From: Halococcus qingdaonensis
Lineage (GTDB): Archaea; Halobacteriota; Halobacteria; Halobacteriales; Halococcaceae
Assembly: GCF_024508235.1 (NCBI RefSeq)
Contig: NZ_CP101943.1
Coordinates: 372,001 to 436,000 of the forward strand
Length of the DNA stretch: 64,000 bases
Direction of reading: 5' to 3'
The number at the start of each line of letters is the position of its first letter. Positions within the stretch are counted from its first letter, which is position 1. Shown piece by piece: positions 34,235-42,897 of this stretch. The notes beneath the pieces are model-generated. The model did no database searches. It saw only the letters and a list, made by a program, of their open reading frames with translations, and was not told the DNA's origin. The position numbers and the translations under genes are program-made.

Positions 34235-34305
34235 GCGCCAGTGGTCTAATGGTAGGACAAGGGCCTTCCAAGCCCTCGGTCGGGGTTCGATTCCCCGCTG
34301 GCGCA
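34235..34305 (+). tRNA. tRNA-Gly(TCC)
   Basis: 71 bases, acceptor GCGCCAG/CTGGCGC, D-arm GTCT..AGGAC, anticodon stem AGGGC/GCCCT enclosing CTTCCAA (anticodon TCC, 34267-34269), T-arm GGGGTTCGATTCCCC, discriminator A, no CCA, no intron. Reads GGA/GGG glycine codons. Confidence 0.96.
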
Positions 34306-34414
34306 TCCGAACCAATCGGATCGGCGCTCGATCCGTTCCGCAGTAATCGTGCTCTCTCGGCGCTACGATGGCTCTTTTGACCGATGGCGTCTCCGCTTGC
34401 ATCAGCCATTCCAC

Positions 34415-34423
34415 AATACTTAT
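34415..34423 (+). promoter_or_regulatory. TATA-like box of the sugar transferase gene
   Basis: AATACTTAT lies about 42 bases before the ATG at 34465, so transcription would start near 34448 with a short leader. This argues against the in-frame ATG at 34384, which lies upstream of the box. Confidence 0.5.
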
Positions 34424-34464
34424 GCCCGCTGCTGGCACTGGTTTATTCGATTCGCTCGTTCAGC

Positions 34465-35886
34465 ATGGACCCCAACACCGGATGGCGATATCGCGTCGCG
34501 AGCAGTTTCGGCGCAAGCGTTCTCGTCGTCTGTGCGATCGCCGTGGCGAACTATCCGTTCGTCCAGCGGCTGGTGACGACGATCCCGCTGCTCGATCGGC
34601 TCCCTGTGACGGTACTGTCCGATGAGGCGCTGGTGGTGGCGATGGCGACGGCGCTGGCGGTGGTGGCCGCCGCGCTGTTGACGCTGTTCAAACCCCATCC
34701 ACGGCGCATCCTCGATACGATCTCACTCACGCTTCGGCGGCTTTTCATGGGCGCGCTCGCGCTCGCGGCGATCGGCTATTTCGATTACACCTATCGACTC
34801 CCGCGGACGACGTTGGTGGCGACGACGCTGTTGCTTTCGGTCGTGCTGCCGGCGTGGTTCGTCGCCATCCGTCGCCGGCCGGAGCCAACCGCCGAGCGCG
34901 CGGTGTTGGTCGGCGACGATCCGGACGCGATGGGTGAACTGCTCGCGACGACCGACCTCCCGATCGTCGGCTACATCGCGCCGGCGATCCGCTACGACGC
35001 CGATCGGAGCCGGCCGTCGATGGGCGTCGCCGATGGCGGGCAAGCGCTCGATGGACGGCTCGACGAGATCGATCATCTGGGTAGTCTCTCGCGACTCGAC
35101 GATCTGTTAGTCGATCATGACATCGATACGGCGGTGCTCGCCTTCGAACGCTCGGATCGCGCGGCCTTTTTCGGTGCGCTCGCCACCTGCTACAACCACG
35201 GCGTCACCGCGAAGGTCCACCGCAAGCACGCCGATAGCGTGCTCACGAGCGGTACGGGCGTCGGCGAACTCATCGACACCGAACTCGTCCCGTGGGACTG
35301 GCAGGATCGCGTCATCAAACGCGGGTTCGACATCGCCTTCGCGCTCGCGGGGCTGGTGGCGCTCTCGCCGGTCATCATCGCCATCGCCGCCGCGATCAAA
35401 CTCGACGATGGCGGGCCACTTTTCTATGGTCAGGAACGAACCGCCGAGTTCGGCGAGACGTTTCGCGTCTACAAGTTCCGGAGCATGATACCGCATAGTG
35501 AAGACTCCACCCCTATTGATGATAGGGACAATACTCAAATCACTCGTGTCGGCCGTCTACTCCGCCGGACACACCTCGATGAAATCCCTCAGCTTGGTTC
35601 GATTCTCAGCGGGAATATGAGCGTTGTGGGGCCGCGTGCCGTCTGGGTTGATGAGGAAGAACACTTAGAAGAAGAAATCAGTACATGGCGCAAACGCTGG
35701 TTCGTTAAGCCCGGACTCACAGGACTCGCCCAAGTCCACGATGTATCAAGCACTCGGCCACATAAAAAGCTCCAGTACGACGTGAAGTATATCAACGAAC
35801 AGTCGTTTTGGTTCGATCTTCAGATCGTCGTCAGACAGGTCTGGCTCGTTCTGAGCGATCTCGTCGAGACCGTCGCCGCCCGTTGA
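34465..35886 (+). CDS. Membrane-bound sugar-1-phosphate transferase (WbaP/EpsE-like)
   Basis: 473 residues. About five hydrophobic segments (roughly 15-35, 58-78, 95-115, 118-135) and a nucleotide-binding-like middle region precede the bacterial-type sugar transferase domain (about 290-460): membrane-dipping helix FDIAFALAGLVALSPVIIAIAA, then KFRSM, RRTHLDEIPQLGSILSGNMSVVGPR and KPGLTGLAQV. It starts glycan assembly on a lipid carrier, for S-layer or exopolysaccharide glycosylation. Third-position base use from about 35480 to 35820 is clearly more A/T-rich than the rest, so the catalytic domain looks acquired or gene-converted. No other glycan genes adjoin. Confidence 0.9.
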   Translation: MDPNTGWRYRVASSFGASVLVVCAIAVANYPFVQRLVTTIPLLDRLPVTVLSDEALVVAMATALAVVAAALLTLFKPHPRRILDTISLTLRRLFMGALALAAIGYFDYTYRLPRTTLVATTLLLSVVLPAWFVAIRRRPEPTAERAVLVGDDPDAMGELLATTDLPIVGYIAPAIRYDADRSRPSMGVADGGQALDGRLDEIDHLGSLSRLDDLLVDHDIDTAVLAFERSDRAAFFGALATCYNHGVTAKVHRKHADSVLTSGTGVGELIDTELVPWDWQDRVIKRGFDIAFALAGLVALSPVIIAIAAAIKLDDGGPLFYGQERTAEFGETFRVYKFRSMIPHSEDSTPIDDRDNTQITRVGRLLRRTHLDEIPQLGSILSGNMSVVGPRAVWVDEEEHLEEEISTWRKRWFVKPGLTGLAQVHDVSSTRPHKKLQYDVKYINEQSFWFDLQIVVRQVWLVLSDLVETVAAR

Positions 35887-36008
35887 TCGACCGATTACGG
35901 AGTTCGGAGACGTGCCGTTAGCAGCCGTCTCGACCACCGGAACGTCATCATCGACTGGGAATATATACCAAACCCACATGATTGATTAGTCTTGATATAC
36001 CGGAAACC

Positions 36009-36016
36009 CTTTTATA
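36009..36016 (+). promoter_or_regulatory. TATA-like box near the korA start
   Basis: CTTTTATA directly abuts the in-frame ATG at 36017 and would give a start near 36040, leading to translation from ATG 36059. Another box, ATATATACC at 35960-35969, could serve ATG 36017. The two readings predict different N-termini. Confidence 0.4.
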
Positions 36017-36058
36017 ATGTCCTCACAAAGATCGGAGCAGGAAGCGGCGAGGCTAACT

Positions 36059-37954
36059 ATGACAGGAGAAGAACTCATCTGGCGGATCGCGGGCGGTTCC
36101 GGTGACGGGATCGACTCGACGAGCCAGAACTTCACGAAGGCGCTGATGCGCACGGGGCTGGACGTATTCACACACAGACATTACCCATCGCGGATCCGCG
36201 GTGGCCACACCTACGTGGAGGTGCGAGCGGCCGACCACGCAGTGAAATCGCGCGGCGACGGCTACGATTTCCTGCTGGCACTCGGTGACAGTTTCGCCCG
36301 GAATCCCCAGGACGGGGAGGCCTACTACGGCAACGAGGAGGTCAAACCGCTCTCGGAGAACCTCGACGAGCTGCGCGAGGGCGGGGTGATCGTCTACGAC
36401 GAGGGGCTGCTCGACACCGACGAGGTCGAGGATTTCGACGAGCGCGTCGAGGAAAACGACTGGCACGTCTACCCGCTCGACCTCCGAAGCCTCGCACGCG
36501 AGCACGGCCGCGAGATCATGCGCAACACAGCCGGCGTGGCCGCCACCGCGGCGCTGATCGACATGGACACGGGGATCTTCGAGGAGTTGATGGCCGACAC
36601 GATGAGCGGCGAGATGCTCGAAACCAACGTGGAAGTGCTCGAGGAGGCTCACGCCGAAGTCAGCGAGATGGAGTTCACCCACGATCTGGAGGTGCCCACC
36701 GGGAGTCACGACGAAGAGCAAGTCCTCTTGAACGGGAGTCACTCGGTCGCGTACGGTGCGATCGACGAGGGCTGCCGGTTCATCGCGGGCTATCCGATGA
36801 CACCGTGGACGGACGTGTTCACGATCATGACCCAGCACTTGCCCTCCATTGGAGGGATCTCCGAGCAGGTCGAAGACGAGATCGCGGCGGCGTCGCTCGC
36901 GATCGGTGCCTCCCACGCGGGTGTCAAGGCGATGTCCGGTTCCTCGGGCGGCGGGTTCGCACTGATGTCCGAACCACTGGGACTGGCGGAGATGACCGAG
37001 ACGCCGATCGTGCTCGTGGAAGCGATGCGGGCTGGTCCCTCGACGGGGATGCCGACCAAACCCGAGCAGGGCGACCTCGAGCACATCCTCTACACGAGTC
37101 AGGGCGACTCCAATCGTGTCGTCTTCGCCCCTGGTACGGTCGCGGAGGCCTACGAGCAGTCCCGGGAAGCGTTCCGGGTGGCCTACGAGTATCAGATTCC
37201 GGTCGTGATCGTGATCGATCAGAAGCTTTCGGGTGAACTCGCGAGCGTGCCGGCGAGCCACTTCGATCGCGAGCCCAACCCGGATCTCGGCAGTGTCCTT
37301 TCGGAAGAGGAGATCGCGGATGCACCCCACCACGCGTCGGGGACGTTCAACCGGTTCCGGCACGACCCCGAAGACGGCGTGAGCCCGCGGAGCATTCCGG
37401 GCCAGAAGGACGGTCGGTTCCTGGCGACGGGCAACGAACACACCCCGCAAGGCCACATCGAGGAGAGTCCGGACAATCGCGTCGCGCAGGTCGACCGGCG
37501 CACGCGGAAACTCGAATCGATTCGAGAGGATCTCGACGACAAAGAGCACTCGAATCAGACGTATTACGGTCCAGAAGACGCCGAGCACGGCATTCTGGTC
37601 TGGGGAAGCCAGCAGGGCAGCGTCGAGGAGGCCGTCGACCGCCTCAACGAGCAGGGCGAGTCGGTCAAGATGCTGGGCGTGAGCGACCTGATGCCCTACC
37701 CCAAAGAAGACGTCACGGCGTTCCTCGAGTCGGTCGACGAATGCCTGGTCGTCGAGATGAACATCACCGCCCAGTTCAGAGGGCTCACTCAGAAGGAACT
37801 CGGACGGTTCGGCGAGAAGATGTCGAGCCTGCTCAAATACAACGGCAACCCGTTCGAACCGGCGGAGGTCGTCGAGGGGTTCGACATCCAGGTCAACGGC
37901 GGCGACGAACCGCCGACGGCACAGACGCGGATCGAACCCGCGGCAGGTGATTAA
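36059..37954 (+). CDS. korA: 2-oxoacid:ferredoxin oxidoreductase, alpha subunit
   Basis: 631 residues from ATG 36059 (start MTGEELIWRIAGGSGDGIDS, the conserved beginning; ATG 36017 would add 14 residues). It is the fused gamma-alpha type: the N-terminal gamma-like domain (about 1-190) and the alpha pyrimidine-binding domain with GYPMTPWTDVFTIM and SGGGFALMSEPLGLAEM. With KorB it oxidatively decarboxylates a 2-oxoacid (pyruvate or 2-oxoglutarate) to acyl-CoA, reducing ferredoxin. The pyruvate/2-oxoglutarate preference cannot be decided here. korB follows after three bases. Confidence 0.93.
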   Translation: MTGEELIWRIAGGSGDGIDSTSQNFTKALMRTGLDVFTHRHYPSRIRGGHTYVEVRAADHAVKSRGDGYDFLLALGDSFARNPQDGEAYYGNEEVKPLSENLDELREGGVIVYDEGLLDTDEVEDFDERVEENDWHVYPLDLRSLAREHGREIMRNTAGVAATAALIDMDTGIFEELMADTMSGEMLETNVEVLEEAHAEVSEMEFTHDLEVPTGSHDEEQVLLNGSHSVAYGAIDEGCRFIAGYPMTPWTDVFTIMTQHLPSIGGISEQVEDEIAAASLAIGASHAGVKAMSGSSGGGFALMSEPLGLAEMTETPIVLVEAMRAGPSTGMPTKPEQGDLEHILYTSQGDSNRVVFAPGTVAEAYEQSREAFRVAYEYQIPVVIVIDQKLSGELASVPASHFDREPNPDLGSVLSEEEIADAPHHASGTFNRFRHDPEDGVSPRSIPGQKDGRFLATGNEHTPQGHIEESPDNRVAQVDRRTRKLESIREDLDDKEHSNQTYYGPEDAEHGILVWGSQQGSVEEAVDRLNEQGESVKMLGVSDLMPYPKEDVTAFLESVDECLVVEMNITAQFRGLTQKELGRFGEKMSSLLKYNGNPFEPAEVVEGFDIQVNGGDEPPTAQTRIEPAAGD

Positions 37955-37957
37955 GAC

Positions 37958-38905
37958 ATGAGCAAATCATTCAGCGCGATCGGACAGGCGGCACAGGGCG
38001 AGGAGATCGATCGGGAGGCGTTCACGCCGGGGATCGAACCGCAGGCGACGTGGTGTCCGGGCTGTGGCGACTTCAGTGTCCTGAAGGCGCTCAAAGGTGC
38101 GATGCCCGAAGTCGGGCGCACGCCCGACGAGACGCTTCTCGTCACCGGCATCGGCTGTTCGGGCAAACTGAACAGCTACTTCGAGTCCTACGGGATGCAC
38201 TCGATCCACGGGCGGTCGCTGCCGATCGCCCGCGCGGCGAAGCTCGCGAACCCGGGACTCGAGGTGATCGCGGCGGGTGGCGACGGCGATGGGTACGGCA
38301 TCGGCGGGAACCACTTCATGCACACCGCCCGCGAGAACCACGACATGACCTACATCGTGTTCAACAACGAGATCTTCGGGCTGACGAAGGGCCAGACCTC
38401 CCCGACGAGCCCGAAGGGCCACGAGTCGAAGACCCAGCCCCACGGCTCGGCGAAAGATCCGATTCGACCACTATCGCTGGCGCTGACGTCCGGTGCGTCC
38501 TACATCGCCCGGACGGCGGCGGTGAACCCGCGGCAGGCGACGGAGATCCTGACGGAGGCGATCGAACACGACGGGTTCGCCCACGTGGACTTCCTGACGC
38601 AGTGTCCGACCTGGAACAAGGACGCCAAACAGTACGTCCCCTACACTGACGTCCAGGACTCCGAGGAGTTCGACTTCGACGTCCACGACCGCCAGGAGGC
38701 AGCCGAGATGATGCACGAGACCGAGGACAAACTCTACGAGGGCGAGGTGCTCACCGGTCGGTTCTACATCGACGAGGAGCGCCGGTCGTACGGCGAGGAG
38801 AAACGCTCCACTGGTGAGATGCCCGAGGAGCCGCTGGCCGAGCGCTACTTCGACGCGGAGGCAGACTGGGAGCGCAGTTACGACCTCCTCGACGCCCACA
38901 AGTAG
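37958..38905 (+). CDS. korB: 2-oxoacid:ferredoxin oxidoreductase, beta subunit
   Basis: 315 residues. TPP-binding subunit: WCPGCGDFSVLKAL (Cys pair), GIGCSGKLNSYF, and the TPP/Mg motif GGDGDGYGIGGNHFMH followed by FNNEIFGLTKGQTSPTSP. The Cys residues of CPGC and GCSG with a later Cys (LTQCPTW) bind one 4Fe-4S cluster. Partner of KorA three bases upstream. The C-terminal 60 residues are acidic and haloarchaea-specific. A T-run at 38933-38939 follows and could end the korAB transcript. Confidence 0.95.
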   Translation: MSKSFSAIGQAAQGEEIDREAFTPGIEPQATWCPGCGDFSVLKALKGAMPEVGRTPDETLLVTGIGCSGKLNSYFESYGMHSIHGRSLPIARAAKLANPGLEVIAAGGDGDGYGIGGNHFMHTARENHDMTYIVFNNEIFGLTKGQTSPTSPKGHESKTQPHGSAKDPIRPLSLALTSGASYIARTAAVNPRQATEILTEAIEHDGFAHVDFLTQCPTWNKDAKQYVPYTDVQDSEEFDFDVHDRQEAAEMMHETEDKLYEGEVLTGRFYIDEERRSYGEEKRSTGEMPEEPLAERYFDAEADWERSYDLLDAHK

Positions 38906-38963
38906 ATCGCCAGCGCGTTTTCTGATTCGGAAGATCTTTTTTCATGGACACCAACTAGTCGAC

Positions 38964-39392
38964 ATGAGCGCGGACTCCACCGAGGACCGCATTCTCTCCG
39001 TCCTGGAGGAGGATGCGCAGGCCTCGTACGCCGACATCGCGAACCGAGCGGACGTCTCGAAGCCCACCGTTCGCAAGTACATCGACAAACTCGAACGCGA
39101 CGGCGTTATCACGGGCTATTCGGCCGACATCGATCCGAAGAAGCTCTCCGGGCGCTCGATCGCGCTCGTCGGTATCGAGGTCGAGAGCGGCCGCTACGTC
39201 GAGACGACGCGCACCATCACGGAGCTCGACGAGATCGAGACGCTCTACAGTTCCAGCGGCGACCACATGCTGATGGCTGAGATCCGCGCACCTGACGGCA
39301 ACGCCGTCGGCAACGTCATCGCCGACGATATCCTCTCGATCGAGGGCGTCACCGCCGCCCACCCCTCCTTCTTGCAGGAACGACTCAAGTAG
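38964..39392 (+). CDS. Lrp/AsnC-family transcriptional regulator
   Basis: 142 residues. An N-terminal HTH (about 6-52, RILSVLEEDAQASYADIANRADVSKPTVRKYIDKLERDGVI) and a C-terminal RAM ligand-binding domain (GRSIALVGIEVESGRYVET; SSSGDHMLMAEIRAPDG). These octameric or dimeric proteins sense amino acids or metabolites. It follows korB by 58 bases on the same strand, so autoregulation and control of korAB are likely guesses. ATG 38964 gives the standard start; the longer in-frame ORF overlaps korB. Confidence 0.93.
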   Translation: MSADSTEDRILSVLEEDAQASYADIANRADVSKPTVRKYIDKLERDGVITGYSADIDPKKLSGRSIALVGIEVESGRYVETTRTITELDEIETLYSSSGDHMLMAEIRAPDGNAVGNVIADDILSIEGVTAAHPSFLQERLK

Positions 39393-39635
39393 GGGTCCGT
39401 TTTCCACGGACGAGGCGTCCTCTCGCGTTGCTCGGTCCCATTCGCCGTTCACGATCCACCGGGTTCGCCGGTTCTCGCTGAATATCGTTCGCGTGATACT
39501 CTATCGGCATAGCTTGCACTTGCTCCGCTGAGTTCAGGTCATGATGCGACTACAGACGGCAGAACGACTGCAACCGCACTACCTCCACAACCATCGGCCG
39601 GCGGCGTTTTCACGCTACGGGTGCGAAACGACGGC

Positions 39636-40340
39636 ATGGACACGCTGCGTGGTCTCCTCGTACGCGAGCGCCGGGGCGAGGGGATCGTCCTCCACGACGC
39701 CACCACCGGCCGCGAGTACGACGCCCGCCGACTCCTCACGAACGCCTGGAAAACGGGCAACTTCCTGCACCACTGCGGTGTCCGAAGCGGTCACACGGTC
39801 GCCATCGTCGGTCGGACTCCCGAAGCGCTCCTCGGCTTTCTCGGTGCGGTGTCGATCGGGGCCGTCACCCGCTTCGAGCCGTCACCGACGACCGACGCGC
39901 GTGCGGTGATCGCGCCGACCGACGAGATCGACGCGTTCGAACTGCCGCCCGGCGGCACGAAGATCGCCTACGGCGACCCCCCGGACGACGCCCACGTCGA
40001 ATACTTCGAGCGCGACGTCTGGAGCGAGAACCCGACGCTCGTCCCGGCGACGATCGATCCTGACGACTCCGTTCTCGCGACCGATGGAGGAGGGGTTACG
40101 CACACCGCGGTGCTCACTGCCGCCGAGAGCGCGATCGAATCGGTGGCCATGCAGGCGGGCGAGACGATCGCCGTGCGCGCACCGCTCTCTCGACCCGGAA
40201 CCGTCGCGGGCGGCATCGTCGCCCCACTGCTCGCGGATGCGACCATCACGCTCCCTGACGGCGATATCGTCGCGGATGTGGCGATCGCGAGCGACGACGC
40301 ACCCGAACCGCGATCGCTTGATCCGGCGGACTGTTTCTGA
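39636..40340 (+). CDS. AMP-binding-domain-like protein, N-terminal part only
   Basis: 234 residues. The N-terminus (GIVLHDATTGREYDARRLLTNAWKTGNFL) and HTVAIVGRTPEALLGFLGAVSIGAVTRFEP resemble the N-terminal subdomain of acyl-CoA synthetases and O-succinylbenzoate ligases, where a phosphate-binding Ser/Thr/Gly loop should follow; here only VLATDGGGVTHTAVLTA is seen, and the chain ends where the catalytic core would continue. The frame is open to a normal stop, so this is a stand-alone short protein rather than a fresh truncation. Activity doubtful. Start ATG 39636 (a GTG at 39621 is possible). Confidence 0.65.
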   Translation: MDTLRGLLVRERRGEGIVLHDATTGREYDARRLLTNAWKTGNFLHHCGVRSGHTVAIVGRTPEALLGFLGAVSIGAVTRFEPSPTTDARAVIAPTDEIDAFELPPGGTKIAYGDPPDDAHVEYFERDVWSENPTLVPATIDPDDSVLATDGGGVTHTAVLTAAESAIESVAMQAGETIAVRAPLSRPGTVAGGIVAPLLADATITLPDGDIVADVAIASDDAPEPRSLDPADCF

Positions 40341-40399
40341 GTTCTCGATTCATCGAATCGATCCGAAAGAAATATCCATGTGGTGTTCGCTCATCGGCC

Positions 40400-40960
40400 A
40401 TGCCAGGAACGCTCATCGAGCAGGGCGAACGGGTCACGCTGCGGACCGTCGAGCGCGAGGACAGCGAGTTCCTCCAGCGTGCACACGCCAATCCCGAAAT
40501 CCGCTACCCGCTCGGCACCGTCACACATATGAACGACAGCGAGATGGACGACTACTTCGAGGAGTTCATCGAGGACGAACACAACGTCGGTTTCGTCGTC
40601 TGTCTCGACGATGCAGGGCCGGACCATCCCGAGGAGGACGAAACCGAACCGATCGGTGTCGTCACTGTCAGGCGCGTCGACTGGGATCGACCTAGCCTAG
40701 CCTACTGGCTCGTCCCTGATCATCACGAACAGGGCTACGGCAAAGAGGCGGTCTCGCTCGTCGTCGAGTACGTCTTCCGGACGTTCGACGTCCACAGCCT
40801 CGGCGCGCACGCCTTCGATTTCAACGCGGCCTCGCGCGGGCTGCTCGAATCGCTCGGTTTCGTCGAGGAAGGTCGTGCGCGCGAGAATCGATTCATCGAT
40901 GGCGAGTACCGAGATTCGGTTCAGTACGGACTGTTGCGCCGCGAGTGGCGCGAGCAGTGA
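40400..40960 (+). CDS. GNAT-family N-acetyltransferase (RimJ-like)
   Basis: 186 residues. GNAT fold: RVTLRTVEREDSEFLQRAH at the start, the acetyl-CoA loop YWLVPDHHEQGYGKEAVSLVVEYVF, and the helix-strand end AASRGLLESLGFVEEGRAREN, all typical of the RimJ/RimL branch that acetylates protein N-termini or small amines. Substrate unknown. A promoter-like GAAATATCC at about 40369-40377 precedes ATG 40400. Convergent with the winged-helix gene. Confidence 0.88.
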   Translation: MPGTLIEQGERVTLRTVEREDSEFLQRAHANPEIRYPLGTVTHMNDSEMDDYFEEFIEDEHNVGFVVCLDDAGPDHPEEDETEPIGVVTVRRVDWDRPSLAYWLVPDHHEQGYGKEAVSLVVEYVFRTFDVHSLGAHAFDFNAASRGLLESLGFVEEGRARENRFIDGEYRDSVQYGLLRREWREQ

Positions 40961-40961
40961 G

Positions 40962-41267
40962 CTACGAGGTGGCTTCGGCCGTATCGCTGATCTTCATTCC
41001 CGAGAGCTTATCGACGATCGTGTCGACTTTTCCGTCGAGTTCGTCGACGAACTCCTCGGTCTGCTCGGTCGTGATGGCACCCTGACTCGACGGCTCGATG
41101 AGCGATTCCTCTTCGAGCACGCGCAGCGAGTAGCGCACCTTGTGATGGGGGTAGCCCGTCTCGTTGGACATCTTCACGATGCCGATCGGTTCGCTCTCGA
41201 TGACCATCCGCAGCACCTGCAGATGGCGTTCCAGCATATCGACCTCTTTCTCAAGTCGGTCTATCAT
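40962..41267 (-). CDS. Small winged-helix protein
   Basis: 101 residues. A coiled N-terminus (MIDRLEKEVDMLERHLQVLRMV) leads into a winged-helix core (GIVKMSNETGYPHHKVRYSLRVLEEESLIEPSSQGA), and the C-terminus is a helix (about 70-90). The HTH is of the kind seen in small archaeal DNA-binding proteins, perhaps a nucleoid-type or local regulator. TATA-like GTTTAAAC at 41294-41301 gives a leaderless transcript. Targets unknown. Confidence 0.8.
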   Translation of the reverse strand: MIDRLEKEVDMLERHLQVLRMVIESEPIGIVKMSNETGYPHHKVRYSLRVLEEESLIEPSSQGAITTEQTEEFVDELDGKVDTIVDKLSGMKISDTAEATS

Positions 41268-41293
41268 GGCATTTGTTAACTCGTGCGTGAGGG

Positions 41294-41301
41294 GTTTAAA
41301 C
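41294..41301 (-). promoter_or_regulatory. TATA-like box of the small winged-helix gene
   Basis: GTTTAAAC lies 27 bases before the ATG at 41267. The rest of the 41268-41529 gap is AT-richer than average; I see no gene in it. Confidence 0.55.
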
Positions 41302-41498
41302 GTTACTCCTCCGGATTCCGGTCGAAAAATCCAGCCACAGTGGGACGACTGCGATCGGCCGGCCCGTCGTCACCGGATTCGCTATTTCGGGCGTTAGTGG
41401 CCATGTATCATATACTTTCTGGCCTTCGACACCGAATGACGATGAATACCATCAAGTGGTGTTCGACGTCACCGTCATGACTGCCGGCACATCGAAAT

Positions 41499-41507
41499 CG
41501 GTTTACC
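41499..41507 (+). promoter_or_regulatory. TATA-like box of purA
   Basis: CGGTTTACC lies 23 bases before the purA ATG at 41530, consistent with a leaderless mRNA. Confidence 0.5.
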
Positions 41508-41529
41508 CGGAAGGTCGGAACCGAAGGAC

Positions 41530-42894
41530 ATGACAGTCACCATCGTCGGCGCACAGCTCGGCGACGAGGGCAAGGGCGGAATGGCCGACCGCTGGAGCGA
41601 ATCGGCCAGCGTGGTATGTCGGTATCAGGGCGGCGACAACGCCGGTCACACCGTCGTCCACGACGGCGAGGAGTACAAGCTCTCGCTGGTACCGAGCGGT
41701 GCCATCCGCGGGAAAGTCAACGTACTCGGCAATGGCTGCGTCGTCAACCCCGAGACGCTGTTCGAGGAGCTTGACGCGCTACAGGAGCGCGGCGTCGATC
41801 CCGACATCCGGGTTGCCCGCCGCGCGCACGTCATCTTCCCCTATCATCGCGTTCTCGACGGCATCGAGGAAGACGTCAAGAGCGAGAGCGACTTCGACGT
41901 CGCCACCACCGGTCGCGGCATCGGCCCGACCTACGAGGACAAGGCCGGCCGGCGCGGCATCCGGATCGGCGACCTGCTCGACACCGACGTGCTGCGCGAG
42001 CGCCTCGAATACGTCGTCCCGCAGAAACGCGCGCTCGCCGAGGAGGTCTTCGGCGTCGAGACCGGCGAGGCGTTCGATATCGACGCGCTCTACGACCAGT
42101 ATGCGGCGTTCGGCGAACGGCTCGCCGAGGAGAACATGACCGTCGATGCCGGGACCTTCCTCGCCGACCGCATCGACGACGGCGAGGACGTGCTCTTCGA
42201 GGGTGCACAGGGGACGATCCTCGACATCGATCACGGCAACTACCCCTACGTGACTTCCTCGAACCCGACAGCAGGCGGGACCTGTACCGGCACGGGACTC
42301 GGCCCGGGGATCGTCGGTGACGGCGAGATCGTCGGGATCGCCAAGGCCTATCTCTCACGGGTCGGCACCGGCCCCCTTCCCACCGAACTCGGTGGCGTGG
42401 TCGGCCAGACGCCCGACTACGACGAGGACACCGAGCGCGGCGACGAGGCACTCGCCACGGAACTCCGCGAGGCTGGCGGTGAATATGGTACTGTCACGGG
42501 TCGGCCACGACGCATCGGTTGGCTCGACATGCCGATGCTCCGCCATTCGACGCGCGCGAACGGGTTCACCGGGCTCGTTGTCAACCATATCGACACGCTC
42601 GCCGGGCTCGACGAGGTGCGAGTGGGTCATGCCTACACGCTCGATGGCGAGGAGCGACTCACGCTACCGGCGACGACCGAACGGTGGGCCGACTGCGAGG
42701 CGTCCTTCCGCAGCTTCGACGGCTGGGACGACGCCGACTGGGACGCGATCGCCGACGAGGGCTACGACGCACTCCCCGAGAACGCACGCGCATATCTGGA
42801 CTACATCAGCGAGGAACTCGACGTCCCGATCTACGCCGTCGGCGTCGGGCCGGGCCGCGAGCAGACGATCGTCCGCGAGGACCCGCTCGGGTAG
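41530..42894 (+). CDS. purA: Adenylosuccinate synthetase
   Basis: 454 residues. GTP P-loop equivalent GAQLGDEGKGGMADRW at the start with catalytic Asp and Lys, QGGDNAGHTVV with catalytic His, TTGRGIGPTYEDKAGRRGIR, FEGAQGTILDIDHGNYPYVTSSN, and the base-specificity NHIDTL. It links IMP and aspartate towards AMP. Longer than the bacterial enzyme by about 25 residues, mostly in acidic insertions (VGQTPDYDEDTERGDEALA). Start codon ATG with a TATA-like box 23-31 bases upstream. Repeat copy C follows. Confidence 0.96.
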   Translation: MTVTIVGAQLGDEGKGGMADRWSESASVVCRYQGGDNAGHTVVHDGEEYKLSLVPSGAIRGKVNVLGNGCVVNPETLFEELDALQERGVDPDIRVARRAHVIFPYHRVLDGIEEDVKSESDFDVATTGRGIGPTYEDKAGRRGIRIGDLLDTDVLRERLEYVVPQKRALAEEVFGVETGEAFDIDALYDQYAAFGERLAEENMTVDAGTFLADRIDDGEDVLFEGAQGTILDIDHGNYPYVTSSNPTAGGTCTGTGLGPGIVGDGEIVGIAKAYLSRVGTGPLPTELGGVVGQTPDYDEDTERGDEALATELREAGGEYGTVTGRPRRIGWLDMPMLRHSTRANGFTGLVVNHIDTLAGLDEVRVGHAYTLDGEERLTLPATTERWADCEASFRSFDGWDDADWDAIADEGYDALPENARAYLDYISEELDVPIYAVGVGPGREQTIVREDPLG

Positions 42895-42897
42895 ACG

